DNA from: Microbacterium murale
Lineage (GTDB): Bacteria > Actinomycetota > Actinomycetes > Actinomycetales > Microbacteriaceae
NCBI RefSeq assembly: GCF_030815955.1
Contig: NZ_JAUSXK010000001.1
Coordinates: forward strand, 1,240,001 to 1,304,000
Direction of reading: 5' to 3'
DNA length: 64,000 nt
Below are positions 25,270 to 33,583 of this stretch, in pieces. The notes beneath the pieces are model-generated. The model saw only the letters and a program-made list of their open reading frames with translations. It did no database searches and had not been told where the DNA came from. Position 1 is the first letter of the stretch, and each line of letters opens with the position of its first letter. Both the position numbers and the translations under genes were made by a program.

Positions 25270-26667
25270 TCACGGCGATGAGACGGATGCCGTCAGCGGC
25301 AGTCGAGCGCCGACGACGGTCGGACCGCCTTGAGGGCTCTGGATGTCGAGCGTGCCGCCGAGGCCGCGAAGTCGTTCGGCAAGACCAGCCAGACCGTGAC
25401 CGGAGAGCTCCGTGGCACCGCCACGACCGTTGTCGGTCACGACCACCTCCAGCAGGCTGTTGCCGTCGAGGCCCTTGGCGAGTACTCCGACTCGCACCTC
25501 GACCTCGGCGGCGTCCGCATGTTTGGCCGCATTCGCCATCGCTTCGCTCGCGACGAAGTACGCGTTGCGCTCGACGTCCTGCTCGAGTTCGACGCCTGCG
25601 GGCAACTGGTTCACCACTCGTGCCGGGACGGTGCTGCGCATGGCCGCGGACTCCAGCGCAGCGACCAGCCCGCGGTCCATCAGAATCGGCGGCGCGAAGC
25701 CGCGCGACAGAGCCCGCAGCTCATCGAGCGCATCTCGCGACTGCTCCATGGCTTCAGCGATCAGTGCGCGCGCCTTCCCCGGATCGACCTCGACCTGTCG
25801 GTCGGCAGCCGACAGATCCATCTGCATGCGAACGAGTCGCTGCTGGGGGCCATCGTGAATATCGCGTTCCAGTCGGCGCAACGAGTGCCCTTCGGCAGCG
25901 ATGGCTGCACCGCGGGACTCGTTGAGGCTCGCCACTTCGTGCTTCAGCGCGTCCGACCTGAACGCGCCGAGCATCCCCGCAGCGATGCCCTGATGCACGA
26001 GCGTCAGCGCATGGGTGATGAACGGCAATGTCGCGAGCAGGATTATCCCGGCGATGAAGTAGCAGACCGAATCCCATGCCTCGAAATCCACGCCGTCCGA
26101 CGGGATGCCGAAGAACCAGAAGATCGACCGGGAGAGGTACCACCCGTCGGTGTCATTCGCGGGGAAGCGCCCCCAGAACCAGTAGCTGATGCCGCCGAGG
26201 CCCACGACGACCCAGACGAGGGCTACCACCCACGTGACCAGCGAGACCACGAAATTGACGATGGTCGTGTGCAGCAGATACAGCCAGTAGTGACCGTTGC
26301 CCAGCATCCGCTTCACCCAGCCGAGGAACCCAGGGGCTGCCCGGACAGGCCGCCACTCGGGTCTGACGATCGCGGGTCGACCAGCCCATTCGAGCCGCAC
26401 GAGTTCCACGGTTCCGAACCAGCGCGAGACGTACAGCGCTGCGATCAGCGACACCAGCCCGATGAAGAAGGTGATGAGCGTGCCGATCCCCAGAGCGAAC
26501 AGAGGAATCGTCACCGCGAAGCCCACCACCGCAGTGGGCACACCGAGAAGAAGGAAGCCGAGCTCTCTGGGCACGAGCTGCCAGAGGCGAGGGTAGAGGC
26601 CGGGAGGAGAATCGCTCACAGAGTCCAGGTTGGCAGATGGCGCCGGACGGAGGGCAGTGGTTGTCAT
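25270..26667 (-). CDS. Sensor histidine kinase (HisKA_3 type) with N-terminal membrane sensor domain
   Basis: Membrane kinase of 465 residues. An N-terminal domain with several TM helices (about 30-85, 120-160 and 195-230) resembles the actinobacterial "sensor" domain next to HisKA_3 kinases. The phosphorylated His lies in RRLERDIHDGPQQRLVRM, followed by the ATPase domain with NAAKHADA, DNGRGG and GHGLAGLAERLRGLGG. The ATG at 26667 is chosen because the 58-codon extension upstream is arginine-rich and non-conserved. It partners the response regulator downstream; the signal is unknown. Confidence 0.92.
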   Translation of the reverse strand: MTTTALRPAPSANLDSVSDSPPGLYPRLWQLVPRELGFLLLGVPTAVVGFAVTIPLFALGIGTLITFFIGLVSLIAALYVSRWFGTVELVRLEWAGRPAIVRPEWRPVRAAPGFLGWVKRMLGNGHYWLYLLHTTIVNFVVSLVTWVVALVWVVVGLGGISYWFWGRFPANDTDGWYLSRSIFWFFGIPSDGVDFEAWDSVCYFIAGIILLATLPFITHALTLVHQGIAAGMLGAFRSDALKHEVASLNESRGAAIAAEGHSLRRLERDIHDGPQQRLVRMQMDLSAADRQVEVDPGKARALIAEAMEQSRDALDELRALSRGFAPPILMDRGLVAALESAAMRSTVPARVVNQLPAGVELEQDVERNAYFVASEAMANAAKHADAAEVEVRVGVLAKGLDGNSLLEVVVTDNGRGGATELSGHGLAGLAERLRGLGGTLDIQSPQGGPTVVGARLPLTASVSSP

Positions 26668-26781
26668 GACTTCAGTCTTTCCGGCGGCCATCCTCCACGG
26701 CATCCAGTGCACCGACGGATGCCGGTGGGGATAACCCCCGGTTCGGTCGCGCCATCGCCGGAACTCGACTCGAGTTCTCCG

Positions 26782-26787
26782 TAGACT
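26782..26787 (+). promoter_or_regulatory. Leaderless -10 box before the Pr6Pr leader ORF
   Basis: TAGACT lies 6 nt before an ATG at 26794 that opens a 13-codon frame, not the main gene. Confidence 0.45.
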
Positions 26788-26793
26788 CGCCGG

Positions 26794-26835
26794 ATGGCGT
26801 GGATGCGCGTCGGGGCGGAGGCGAAACGACGGTGA
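26794..26835 (+). CDS. Thirteen-codon leaderless ORF coupled to the Pr6Pr gene
   Basis: MAWMRVGAEAKRR ends in a TGA that overlaps the GTG at 26832 as GTGA. A leaderless -10 box is correctly placed for this ATG. Ribosomes could initiate here without a leader and re-initiate on the main gene. It could instead be an accident, with translation starting at an in-frame GTG at 26799. Confidence 0.4.
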   Translation: MAWMRVGAEAKRR

Positions 26836-27485
26836 AGGCACGGAACACGTTCGGCGTGCTTCGTCTGGTCACGGCCGCAGTGTGTCTGACCGCGCTCGTT
26901 CACCGCCTGTTCTGGGGCCTCAGCTCTCAGACCATCGCCGGCCGCAACTTCTTCGCGTACCTCACGGTCGAATCGAACTGCGCGCTGGTCGTGCTGCTCG
27001 TTGTCGGCGGTCTGATCGCATTCCGTCGTGATGATGATCCTCGCTGGTTCAGCATCGCCCTCTCACTCGTGCTGACGTGGACCATCACTGCGGGGCTCGC
27101 GTTCGCACTCATCGTCTGGCAGGCCGGAATACGCGGGATCCGCGTCGATGTGCCCTGGTCGGATCAGGTGCTGCATTTCTGGCTTCCGGCGCTCACCGCG
27201 ATCGCGTGGACGCTCACGCCGGGCCACCGCGCAGTCCCATGGTGGATCATCCCCGGATCGCTGGTATTCCCGCTTCTGTGGGGCGGGGTGACGATGTGGC
27301 GCGGGCCGATGATCGGCTGGTACCCGTATTACTTCCTCGATCTGCGCCAGGTCAGCGGGATCGGAGAGTTCCTGCTCACGAGCGCGGTCGCTCTGTCGAT
27401 CTTCGCGCTCATCGCCACCGTGCTCGCGGTGATCAGCCGCGTCAGCCCGTCGCGCCGGAAGGCAGGAACAGCTCAAGCGATGTGA
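26832..27485 (+). CDS. Pr6Pr-family membrane protein
   Basis: Membrane protein of 217 residues with six hydrophobic segments. The Pr6Pr (FAR-17a/AIG1-related) pattern is visible: FFAYLTVESNCALVVLLVV near residue 40-60, the charged VDVPWSDQVLHFWLPAL in the third loop, and WGGVTMWRGPMIGWYPYYFLD near residue 160. Its role is unknown; eukaryotic relatives hydrolyse fatty acid esters of hydroxy fatty acids. The GTG start overlaps the stop of a short upstream ORF; an in-frame GTG at 26799 would add 11 residues. It overlaps the convergent amine oxidase gene by 44 nt. Confidence 0.82.
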   Translation: MKARNTFGVLRLVTAAVCLTALVHRLFWGLSSQTIAGRNFFAYLTVESNCALVVLLVVGGLIAFRRDDDPRWFSIALSLVLTWTITAGLAFALIVWQAGIRGIRVDVPWSDQVLHFWLPALTAIAWTLTPGHRAVPWWIIPGSLVFPLLWGGVTMWRGPMIGWYPYYFLDLRQVSGIGEFLLTSAVALSIFALIATVLAVISRVSPSRRKAGTAQAM

Positions 27486-28827
27486 GCGCCGACAGCAGCG
27501 CTCCTTCCTCCTCGAGCTCGGCGAACTTCTCCGCGTCGTCACCTCCGACGATGCCCACGAGCAGATTCTCGCCGGTCACCGGTAGCAGGTTGATCCAGGT
27601 GCGCACCATCACTGCATCCTCCAGCGTCAGCCCGCCGCCGCCGGCCGGCCCATCGCCCACGGCATGCCAGATCGTCGCCTCGGTGTCCCAGAACGGTTCG
27701 TCGTAACGCAGCCAGATCGTCTCGACGTGCCCCATGCCGAGCGCGTTCAGTGCACCGCGGTGGGTGAAGGGCAGCGGAGGGGCGAATTCGATGCCGTCGC
27801 GTTGCAGCACGCCGAGCGGAACGGTGACCACGACCCGGTCGAATGAGGTCGACTCCCCCGTTCCCAGGCGCAGGCTGACACCCGCGTCGTCGTAGGCGAT
27901 ACGGGTCACCGGCGACGAGAGGGTCAGCTGCGCATCGCTCAGTTGCGTCCGCACATACGCCCCGAGATCGCCGACGATTCCTTTCGAAGCTGCGCGCGGC
28001 AGCGCCGGGGGGAACCAGGCGGAGAGCTTCTCCGCGTCGGCGCCAGAGGTGGTCGCGAGATACGCGAGAAGCGAGGCCAGACCGGGTTCCTCTGGGTCGG
28101 CGCCGGTCGCGATGAGAGCCTCGGTCAGCGAGACGTCGGCCGGAAAGGTCTGCGCCAGGGTGATGGCGGCGTCCAGCGGCGCGTTGGCGACGGGCTCGAT
28201 GTCGGCCCCCGCCGAGCGCCACAGCGCGGATGCGAGATCCACGCTCTCGGCGAGGTCGCTGTCGTCGTCGGGGCTGACCAGCCAACCGCCCAGCTGAACA
28301 GGGATCGGCCAGTCGTCGTCGAGGTGGGAGTGCACGCGGCCACCGACGCGGTCCCTCGCCTCGAAGACGGTCACCTCGACATCGAGGTCAGCGAGATCAG
28401 CGGCGACGGTCGCACCGGCGAGCCCAGCACCGATCACCGCGATCCGCTCCCCGGCCTCGGCTGTGGCCCGCAGTCGCATCGCGGCGCTCTCACCGGAGTG
28501 GATGGCTCCGCGCATCGTGGAGGGGTTGTCGACATCCGTCGCCTCGCCCGCGAAGTACACCCGTCCCTCCACGGGCTCTGCGAGGGTCGCGCGCGTGTCC
28601 GATTGCACACCGATGCGGGTGTAGCTCACGGCGCCGCGCGAGTACTGGTCCGTGGCCCAAGAGCTGCGCACGCTGTCTGCAGGGGCGGGCACGTTCGTGG
28701 TCGGAAGCGGCGATGGTGTGCGCGTCGGGGTGCGTGTCGGCTTCGGCTCCGGCGTGCAGGAGACGAGCAGCACACCGAGAGCACCCGCTCCGGCGCCGAT
28801 CAGCAGCTCTCGACGCGTCATCCTCAT
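27442..28827 (-). CDS. Tat-exported lipoprotein flavin amine oxidase with permuted domain order
   Basis: FAD-dependent oxidase-like protein of 461 residues. It begins with a twin-arginine signal and lipobox (TRRELLIGAGAGALGVLLVSC, Cys24) and a Pro/Thr-rich linker (25-50), so it should be anchored outside the membrane. Residues 56-122 carry what is normally the C-terminal end of amine oxidases: SSWATDQYSRGAVSY and GRVYFAGEATDV with the SGESAA helix. Only then, at 131-164, comes the usual N-terminal FAD site VIGAGLAG with FEARDRVGGR. The substrate domain follows and the protein ends at LELFLPSGATG, where normal enzymes would continue into the SWATD segment. This is a circular permutation. A substrate cannot be assigned. 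Confidence 0.85.
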   Translation of the reverse strand: MRMTRRELLIGAGAGALGVLLVSCTPEPKPTRTPTRTPSPLPTTNVPAPADSVRSSWATDQYSRGAVSYTRIGVQSDTRATLAEPVEGRVYFAGEATDVDNPSTMRGAIHSGESAAMRLRATAEAGERIAVIGAGLAGATVAADLADLDVEVTVFEARDRVGGRVHSHLDDDWPIPVQLGGWLVSPDDDSDLAESVDLASALWRSAGADIEPVANAPLDAAITLAQTFPADVSLTEALIATGADPEEPGLASLLAYLATTSGADAEKLSAWFPPALPRAASKGIVGDLGAYVRTQLSDAQLTLSSPVTRIAYDDAGVSLRLGTGESTSFDRVVVTVPLGVLQRDGIEFAPPLPFTHRGALNALGMGHVETIWLRYDEPFWDTEATIWHAVGDGPAGGGGLTLEDAVMVRTWINLLPVTGENLLVGIVGGDDAEKFAELEEEGALLSALTSLELFLPSGATG

Positions 28828-28904
28828 GGTGTCGCCACACTACCCGCTCAGGGTTGCCGCCGCCCGACGACGAGCAGCATGTTGGGCGGCACAGTGAAGA
28901 GATT

Positions 28905-28910
28905 TACTAT
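28905..28910 (+). promoter_or_regulatory. Leaderless -10 box and possible operator of the XRE-cupin gene
   Basis: TACTAT stands 7 nt before the ATG at 28918 and is part of the small palindrome ACTATAGT (28906-28913), a possible autoregulatory site. Confidence 0.5.
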
Positions 28911-28917
28911 AGTTGGG

Positions 28918-29544
28918 ATGAACCAGTCGGCAGGAGCCACCATGGAAGCACCATCCGCATCTTCCGCGCCTGCCGTCGCGGATCTCCTCGAAGACATCGG
29001 CGACACGGTTCGAGCGCTGCGAAAGAAGCAGAAGCTCACCCTTGCCGAACTCGCCGACGCCACAGGGTTGAGTTCTGCGATCATCAGCCAGCTCGAACGC
29101 GGACGCGCGAACCCGTCATTCTCCACCCTCGCCCAGCTCGCCCACGGTCTGGACATCCCCGTCGGCAAACTGCTGCCGTCGTATCACGAGACGAAGTCGC
29201 CCGTCGTGCGCAAGGGCGACCGACGAGATCTGCGACGCAGCACGCCGGAAGGGATGGGGCACGCGGTCTACGAACTGCTCGTTCCTGATCTGAACGGCGC
29301 GCTGGAAGGGTTGTGGGTCGTCACCGATCCCGGCCATGACACGAGCAGTACTCCATTCACGCACGGGGGCGAGGAGCTGGGCCTGATCATCTCGGGACAG
29401 CTCGACGTCTGCATCGGCGACGACCTCTACACGCTCGAAGCGGGCGATTCCATCCGGTTGGATTCCACCAAGCCCCACTGGTTCCGCAACTCTTCCGATG
29501 AGCAGTGCGTCGCCGTATGGGTGAGCACTCCCCCCACGTGGTGA
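28918..29544 (+). CDS. XRE-family regulator with C-terminal cupin sensor domain
   Basis: Transcription factor of 208 residues. Helix-turn-helix at about 30-85 (LTLAELADATGLSSAIISQLERGRANPS) and a cupin_2 domain at about 110-205 (HGGEELGLIISGQLDVCIGDD, then LEAGDSIRLDSTKPHWFRN). Cupin-XRE regulators usually sense small metabolites of the pathway they control. It lies 3 nt before the first CoA-transferase gene, so it is the probable local regulator of the catabolic cluster to 39143. A much longer open frame upstream is antisense to the amine oxidase gene and was discarded. Confidence 0.9.
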   Translation: MNQSAGATMEAPSASSAPAVADLLEDIGDTVRALRKKQKLTLAELADATGLSSAIISQLERGRANPSFSTLAQLAHGLDIPVGKLLPSYHETKSPVVRKGDRRDLRRSTPEGMGHAVYELLVPDLNGALEGLWVVTDPGHDTSSTPFTHGGEELGLIISGQLDVCIGDDLYTLEAGDSIRLDSTKPHWFRNSSDEQCVAVWVSTPPTW

Positions 29545-29547
29545 TCC

Positions 29548-30735
29548 GTGACCGAGCCGACACGACCGCTTGACGGCATCCGCGTCATCGACTTCACGCA
29601 GGTCATGCTGGGCCCTTCTTGCACGCAGACCCTCGGCGACTTCGGTGCCGACGTCATCAAGGTGGAGCGCCCCGGCACCGGCGACCTTTCGCGCACCGGG
29701 GTCCTCGCAGACATCGGAGGCGACAATCCGGTGTTCCTGGCCCTCAATCGCAACAAGCGCGGGATCGTCGTCGACATCACCTCGCCGGAGGGTCGCGAGA
29801 TCGTCACCGACCTCATTCGTACCGCCGATGTCGTGGTGAGCAACTTCCGCCCGGGCGTCATGGAACGGCTGGGGCTCGGAGCCGAGGCGGTCGCCGAGAT
29901 CAACCCGAGAGCGATCTGGGCGTGCGGGTCGGGGTTCGGCACATCCGGACCATACGCGCACAAGGGCGGACAGGACATCCTCGGCCAGTCTTACTCGGGA
30001 GTGATGAAGCGCCTCGCCGACCCCGAGCATCCAGTGACGATCTACGCGACCCCGATCGCGGACTACACCGCTGGACTCCACCTGGTGCAGGGCATTCTCC
30101 TGGCACTGCTGCATCGTGAGCGCACCGGGATCGGTCAGCGCGTCGAGGTGAGTCTGTACAACTCGATGCTCGCGATGCAGATGCAGGAAGCCACGACCCG
30201 GCTGATGTATGACAAGGAGCTCAACTGGGCGCTGATGCCGCTTACGGGGTGCTTTCCGACGAGTGACTCCGAGATCGTCATCATCGGCGCCTTCAAGGAG
30301 AATCCCCTGGCCGACATCTGTCGCGCACTCGAGCTTCCTGACCTTTCCGTCGATGACCGGTTCGACACTTTGGAGAACCTCAGAAGGAACAGAGCGCAGA
30401 TCCGCAGGATCATCGGCGACCGGTTGACGCAGAACACTTCCGCGCACTGGATCGCGGCGCTCGAGCGCGAGGATGTCTTGTGCGGTCCAGTGCGCACGCT
30501 GTCCGAAGCGCTGCGCGACCCGCAGACGTCGCACAACGGGATGATCCTCGAGTTCGAGGATCAGCACGGTCGTACGATCCGCACGATCGCACCGCCGATC
30601 GCGATGTCGGATGTCCCGCCGCTCGTGCGACAGGCGCCGCCTCGCCTGGGCGAGCACACGGCTGAGGTCCTCACTGAACTGGGGTACAACGCCGCCAGAA
30701 TCGCAACTATGCAGACAACAGGCGCGATTCTCTAA
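29548..30735 (+). CDS. Class III CoA-transferase (CaiB/BaiF family), copy 1
   Basis: Formyl-CoA/carnitine CoA-transferase family enzyme of 395 residues that moves CoA from a donor thioester to an organic acid. Family landmarks: GIRVIDFTQVMLGPSCTQ, LGDFGADVIKVERPGTGD, NRNKRGIVVD, and the catalytic Asp in GPYAHKGGQD (Asp143). Start GTG at 29548. It is clearly paralogous to the CoA-transferase at 33580 (very similar N-terminal halves), unusual within one cluster. A promoter region of its own follows before the transporter. Confidence 0.92.
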   Translation: MTEPTRPLDGIRVIDFTQVMLGPSCTQTLGDFGADVIKVERPGTGDLSRTGVLADIGGDNPVFLALNRNKRGIVVDITSPEGREIVTDLIRTADVVVSNFRPGVMERLGLGAEAVAEINPRAIWACGSGFGTSGPYAHKGGQDILGQSYSGVMKRLADPEHPVTIYATPIADYTAGLHLVQGILLALLHRERTGIGQRVEVSLYNSMLAMQMQEATTRLMYDKELNWALMPLTGCFPTSDSEIVIIGAFKENPLADICRALELPDLSVDDRFDTLENLRRNRAQIRRIIGDRLTQNTSAHWIAALEREDVLCGPVRTLSEALRDPQTSHNGMILEFEDQHGRTIRTIAPPIAMSDVPPLVRQAPPRLGEHTAEVLTELGYNAARIATMQTTGAIL

Positions 30736-30744
30736 ATATTTTCT

Positions 30745-30776
30745 TTGCTATTCTGCATTTCTTCACTAAACTGAAG
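30745..30776 (+). promoter_or_regulatory. Promoter with overlapping palindrome before the MHS transporter
   Basis: A -35-like TTGCTA (30745-30750) and TAAACT (30767-30772) are 16 bp apart in an unusually AT-rich stretch. CTTCA and TGAAG (30761-30776) form inverted arms around CTAAAC, covering the -10, a likely repressor site. Confidence 0.45.
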
Positions 30777-30891
30777 TCACCGATCGAGGCATCCGGAGCC
30801 TCCCCAAAACGTTCGCGTGGGCATTTCCTTCGTCCAGTCGATTCAACGCGCCTGGACCGCCTGCAAGCAGTGTCGCTTGACAAGGAGAATC

Positions 30892-32214
30892 ATGACCGAC
30901 ACCCGCATCACGTCCGACGGCAGCAGCGCAGCCGCCGACACGACCCGAATCATTCACCGGCTCTCGCCGGATGCCAAGCGCGGTCTGCTCGGCCTGGGCC
31001 TCGGCAACACGCTCGAATGGTACGACTGGATGATCTTCGGGCTCCTGTCCGCCTATCTCGGCCCGAAGTTCTTCCCATCGGACGACCCTGTCGTCTCGAC
31101 CCTGAACGCTCTCGCGGTTTTCGCCGTCGGGTTCTTCTTCAGGCCGCTCGGCGGAATCGTGCTCGGCACTGCTGCAGACCGCATCGGCCGCCGCAAGGTC
31201 ATGATGGTGTCGATCGTCCTCATGGCCGTCAGCACCCTCGTCATCGCCGTGCTGCCGACCTACGAAGTGATCGGCCCGTGGGCGGGCATCATCCTCTTGC
31301 TGTGCCGAGTGCTGCAGGGCATCTCCACCGGCGTGGAGGCACCCCTCTCGACCGCGCACGCCGTCGAACTCGTGCCGGAAGGCCGTGAAGGATTCGTCGC
31401 CGGCATCATCTCCTTCTTCGTCAACATCGGGATCGTCGGGGCTCCACTCGTCACCTGGCTCGTCACGCTCTTCGTTGCCGAACCCGACATGTCCGAGTGG
31501 GGCTGGCGGATTCCGTTCGCATTCGGTGCGGCACTGAGCGTGATCATCATCTATCTGCGTCGCACGCTTCCCGAGACCATGACCAAGGAGGAGCTGGCTG
31601 ACACGACCACCGGGTCGGTGTGGACTGGCGTCCGCAAGAGTTGGCTCAGCGTCCTGGCCATCGTGTTCGTCGTCGGCGCAGTCCAGGCCTACAACTACGC
31701 ATGGAACGTCGGCCTTCCCAATGCCGCCCGCAGCACGATGAAAGAAGATCCCAGCGCGGTGTTCGGTTACACGACTCTGCTCGGTCTCGTACTGGTTATC
31801 GGCAGCCTCGTCGTGGGCAAGCTCGTCGACGGCCGCTCCCTGTCGCGCTGGTTCATCGTGACGCGTCTGCTGGCGATTCCGTCCGTCTTCATCATGCTGA
31901 TGTACGTGCAGCCGGGTCTGGGCGGTTTCGCTGCGGTTCTGCTGGGGGGATCAGTCGTCCTGGTCTTGAACATGACGCTCTACAACGTGGTGTCCGCCTC
32001 CCTCATACCCAAGGTCTACCGCGGTGCCGGCGCCTCTCTCGGCTACGGCCTCGGCGTCGCGCTCTTCGGAGGCACTGCGTCATACCTGCTGGTGTGGTTC
32101 CAATCCCTCGGACTGCACTGGTTGTTCCCGACGTACGTCGCCACGCTCTGCGCGCTCAGCGTCGTCTTCTACCTCATCGCCCGCCGCGTCAACGGCATCC
32201 ACCTCGGAAAGTGA
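30892..32214 (+). CDS. MHS-family (metabolite:H+ symporter) MFS transporter
   Basis: Twelve-TM major facilitator of 440 residues. The MHS signature begins with LGNTLEWYDWMIFGLLSAYL, followed by ADRIGRRKVMMVSIVLMA in loop 2-3 and a GISTGVEAPLSTAHAVELVPEGRE-type segment. Relatives import dicarboxylates, alpha-ketoglutarate, shikimate or citrate. ATG at 30892 has AAGGAG 5 nt upstream. Placed at the head of the enzyme genes, it probably brings in the substrate of the cluster. Confidence 0.9.
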   Translation: MTDTRITSDGSSAAADTTRIIHRLSPDAKRGLLGLGLGNTLEWYDWMIFGLLSAYLGPKFFPSDDPVVSTLNALAVFAVGFFFRPLGGIVLGTAADRIGRRKVMMVSIVLMAVSTLVIAVLPTYEVIGPWAGIILLLCRVLQGISTGVEAPLSTAHAVELVPEGREGFVAGIISFFVNIGIVGAPLVTWLVTLFVAEPDMSEWGWRIPFAFGAALSVIIIYLRRTLPETMTKEELADTTTGSVWTGVRKSWLSVLAIVFVVGAVQAYNYAWNVGLPNAARSTMKEDPSAVFGYTTLLGLVLVIGSLVVGKLVDGRSLSRWFIVTRLLAIPSVFIMLMYVQPGLGGFAAVLLGGSVVLVLNMTLYNVVSASLIPKVYRGAGASLGYGLGVALFGGTASYLLVWFQSLGLHWLFPTYVATLCALSVVFYLIARRVNGIHLGK

Positions 32215-32221
32215 ACCACCC

Positions 32222-33583
32222 ATGTTGAACAGCACCGCTCTCGCCGTCGCCACCTCCGACCTGCAGGCTCCCGTCATCTCCCGCTCGGATGTCATCGTCG
32301 TGGGCGGCGGTCCCGCCGGAGTCGCCGCCGCGGTCACTGCCGCTCGCTCGGGCGTATCCGTGACTCTGATCGAGCGCTACCCTTCGCTCGGCGGTCTCGC
32401 CGCCGGTGGCATGGTGCTCGTGCTCGATGACATGATCAACGGCCAGGAGATCACGGTCACCGGCATCGTCTCCGAGTACATCGAGCGGCTCCAGAAGCTC
32501 GGACTCGCCGTCGTTCCTCCCAAGGAGGACCGCAAGCAGTCGCAGGAGCTGTGGAACAAATGGGGTCGGTGGGGCACCTTCGACTTTCACAGTCACACCC
32601 AGCCCAAGCCGATCTGCTACGCCGCAGCATTCGATCCGGACGGGTGGAAGCGCGTCTCGAACGACCTGGTCCGCGAGGCCGGCGTCACACTCGCACTGCA
32701 CTCGGTGTTCTCGCGTCCGATCGTCGACGATGGAGTGATGAAGGGGGTCATCGTCGAGACCAAGGCGGGACCTCAGGCGTACCTCGGAGACATCGTGATC
32801 GATACCACCGGCGATATCGATGTGGCTTCGCGGGCCGGCGCCGACTACATCCAGGGCAGTTACCTGACCACTCTGGTTTTCCGTCTCGGCGGCGTCGACA
32901 CCCAGCGGGCCGAGGAGTTCGAGCAGCAGGAACCGAAAGCCGCGCGCGCGATCAACCGCAAGGTCAAGCGCATCCTTGGCGGCGCGTGGGACCTGTGGTG
33001 GCTGAAGACTCCTCTCCCCGGCGTCGTCTGGTGCAACGCGCCCCACATGCGCGGGTTCGATGGCACCGATCCCCACTCGCTCACCGAGGCCGATTTCGTG
33101 GCGCGCGATCGCATAGCCGAGGCGATGGAGTACGTCCGTGAGAACCTGCCCGGGTTCGACAACGCGTATGTCCTCGACACCGCGCCTCAGATGGGCGTGC
33201 GCCAGACCCGATTGCTGCAGGGAGAGTACGTGATGACCAAGGAGGACGTCGTGCAGCGGCGCCACTTCGCCGATAGCGTCGCCCGAGGACGCGACTACTA
33301 CTACCCGTACCGTTCGCTGCTGCCCAAGAACGTCGATCAGCTGCTGGTCGCCGGGCGACACTACTCCGCGACGCCCGAGGCGCAGAAGTCATCGCGCGAG
33401 ATCCCGCCGTGCATGGCGATGGGTCAGGCGACCGGCGTCGCAGCCGCATTGGCGTTGTCCCAGAACATGCTCGTCCGCGACGTCGATCCCGTCGAGATCC
33501 AGACGCGAATGCGCGCGCACAACGCCGATCCCGGCGACCAGCCCTCGGCTAACGCGACGATCGATGCTGAGGTGATGGTATGA
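32222..33583 (+). CDS. FAD-dependent oxidoreductase (PF12831-type)
   Basis: Flavoprotein of 453 residues. FAD-binding VIVVGGGPAGVAAAVTAARSG (about 25-45) with LIERYPSLGGLAAGGMV, a second FAD strand DIVIDTTGDIDVASRAGADY, and the C-terminal VAGRHYSATPEAQKSSREIPPCMAMGQATG. This family acts on varied substrates and often sits in catabolic clusters. It starts 8 nt after the transporter stop and overlaps the next gene as ATGA, showing one operon. The reaction is not known; a dehydrogenation of the imported acid is plausible. Confidence 0.88.
   Translation: MLNSTALAVATSDLQAPVISRSDVIVVGGGPAGVAAAVTAARSGVSVTLIERYPSLGGLAAGGMVLVLDDMINGQEITVTGIVSEYIERLQKLGLAVVPPKEDRKQSQELWNKWGRWGTFDFHSHTQPKPICYAAAFDPDGWKRVSNDLVREAGVTLALHSVFSRPIVDDGVMKGVIVETKAGPQAYLGDIVIDTTGDIDVASRAGADYIQGSYLTTLVFRLGGVDTQRAEEFEQQEPKAARAINRKVKRILGGAWDLWWLKTPLPGVVWCNAPHMRGFDGTDPHSLTEADFVARDRIAEAMEYVRENLPGFDNAYVLDTAPQMGVRQTRLLQGEYVMTKEDVVQRRHFADSVARGRDYYYPYRSLLPKNVDQLLVAGRHYSATPEAQKSSREIPPCMAMGQATGVAAALALSQNMLVRDVDPVEIQTRMRAHNADPGDQPSANATIDAEVMV

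Noticed and set aside
25330..26784. 484-codon open frame opposite the histidine kinase
   Set aside because: Antisense of the kinase gene; no recognisable domain.
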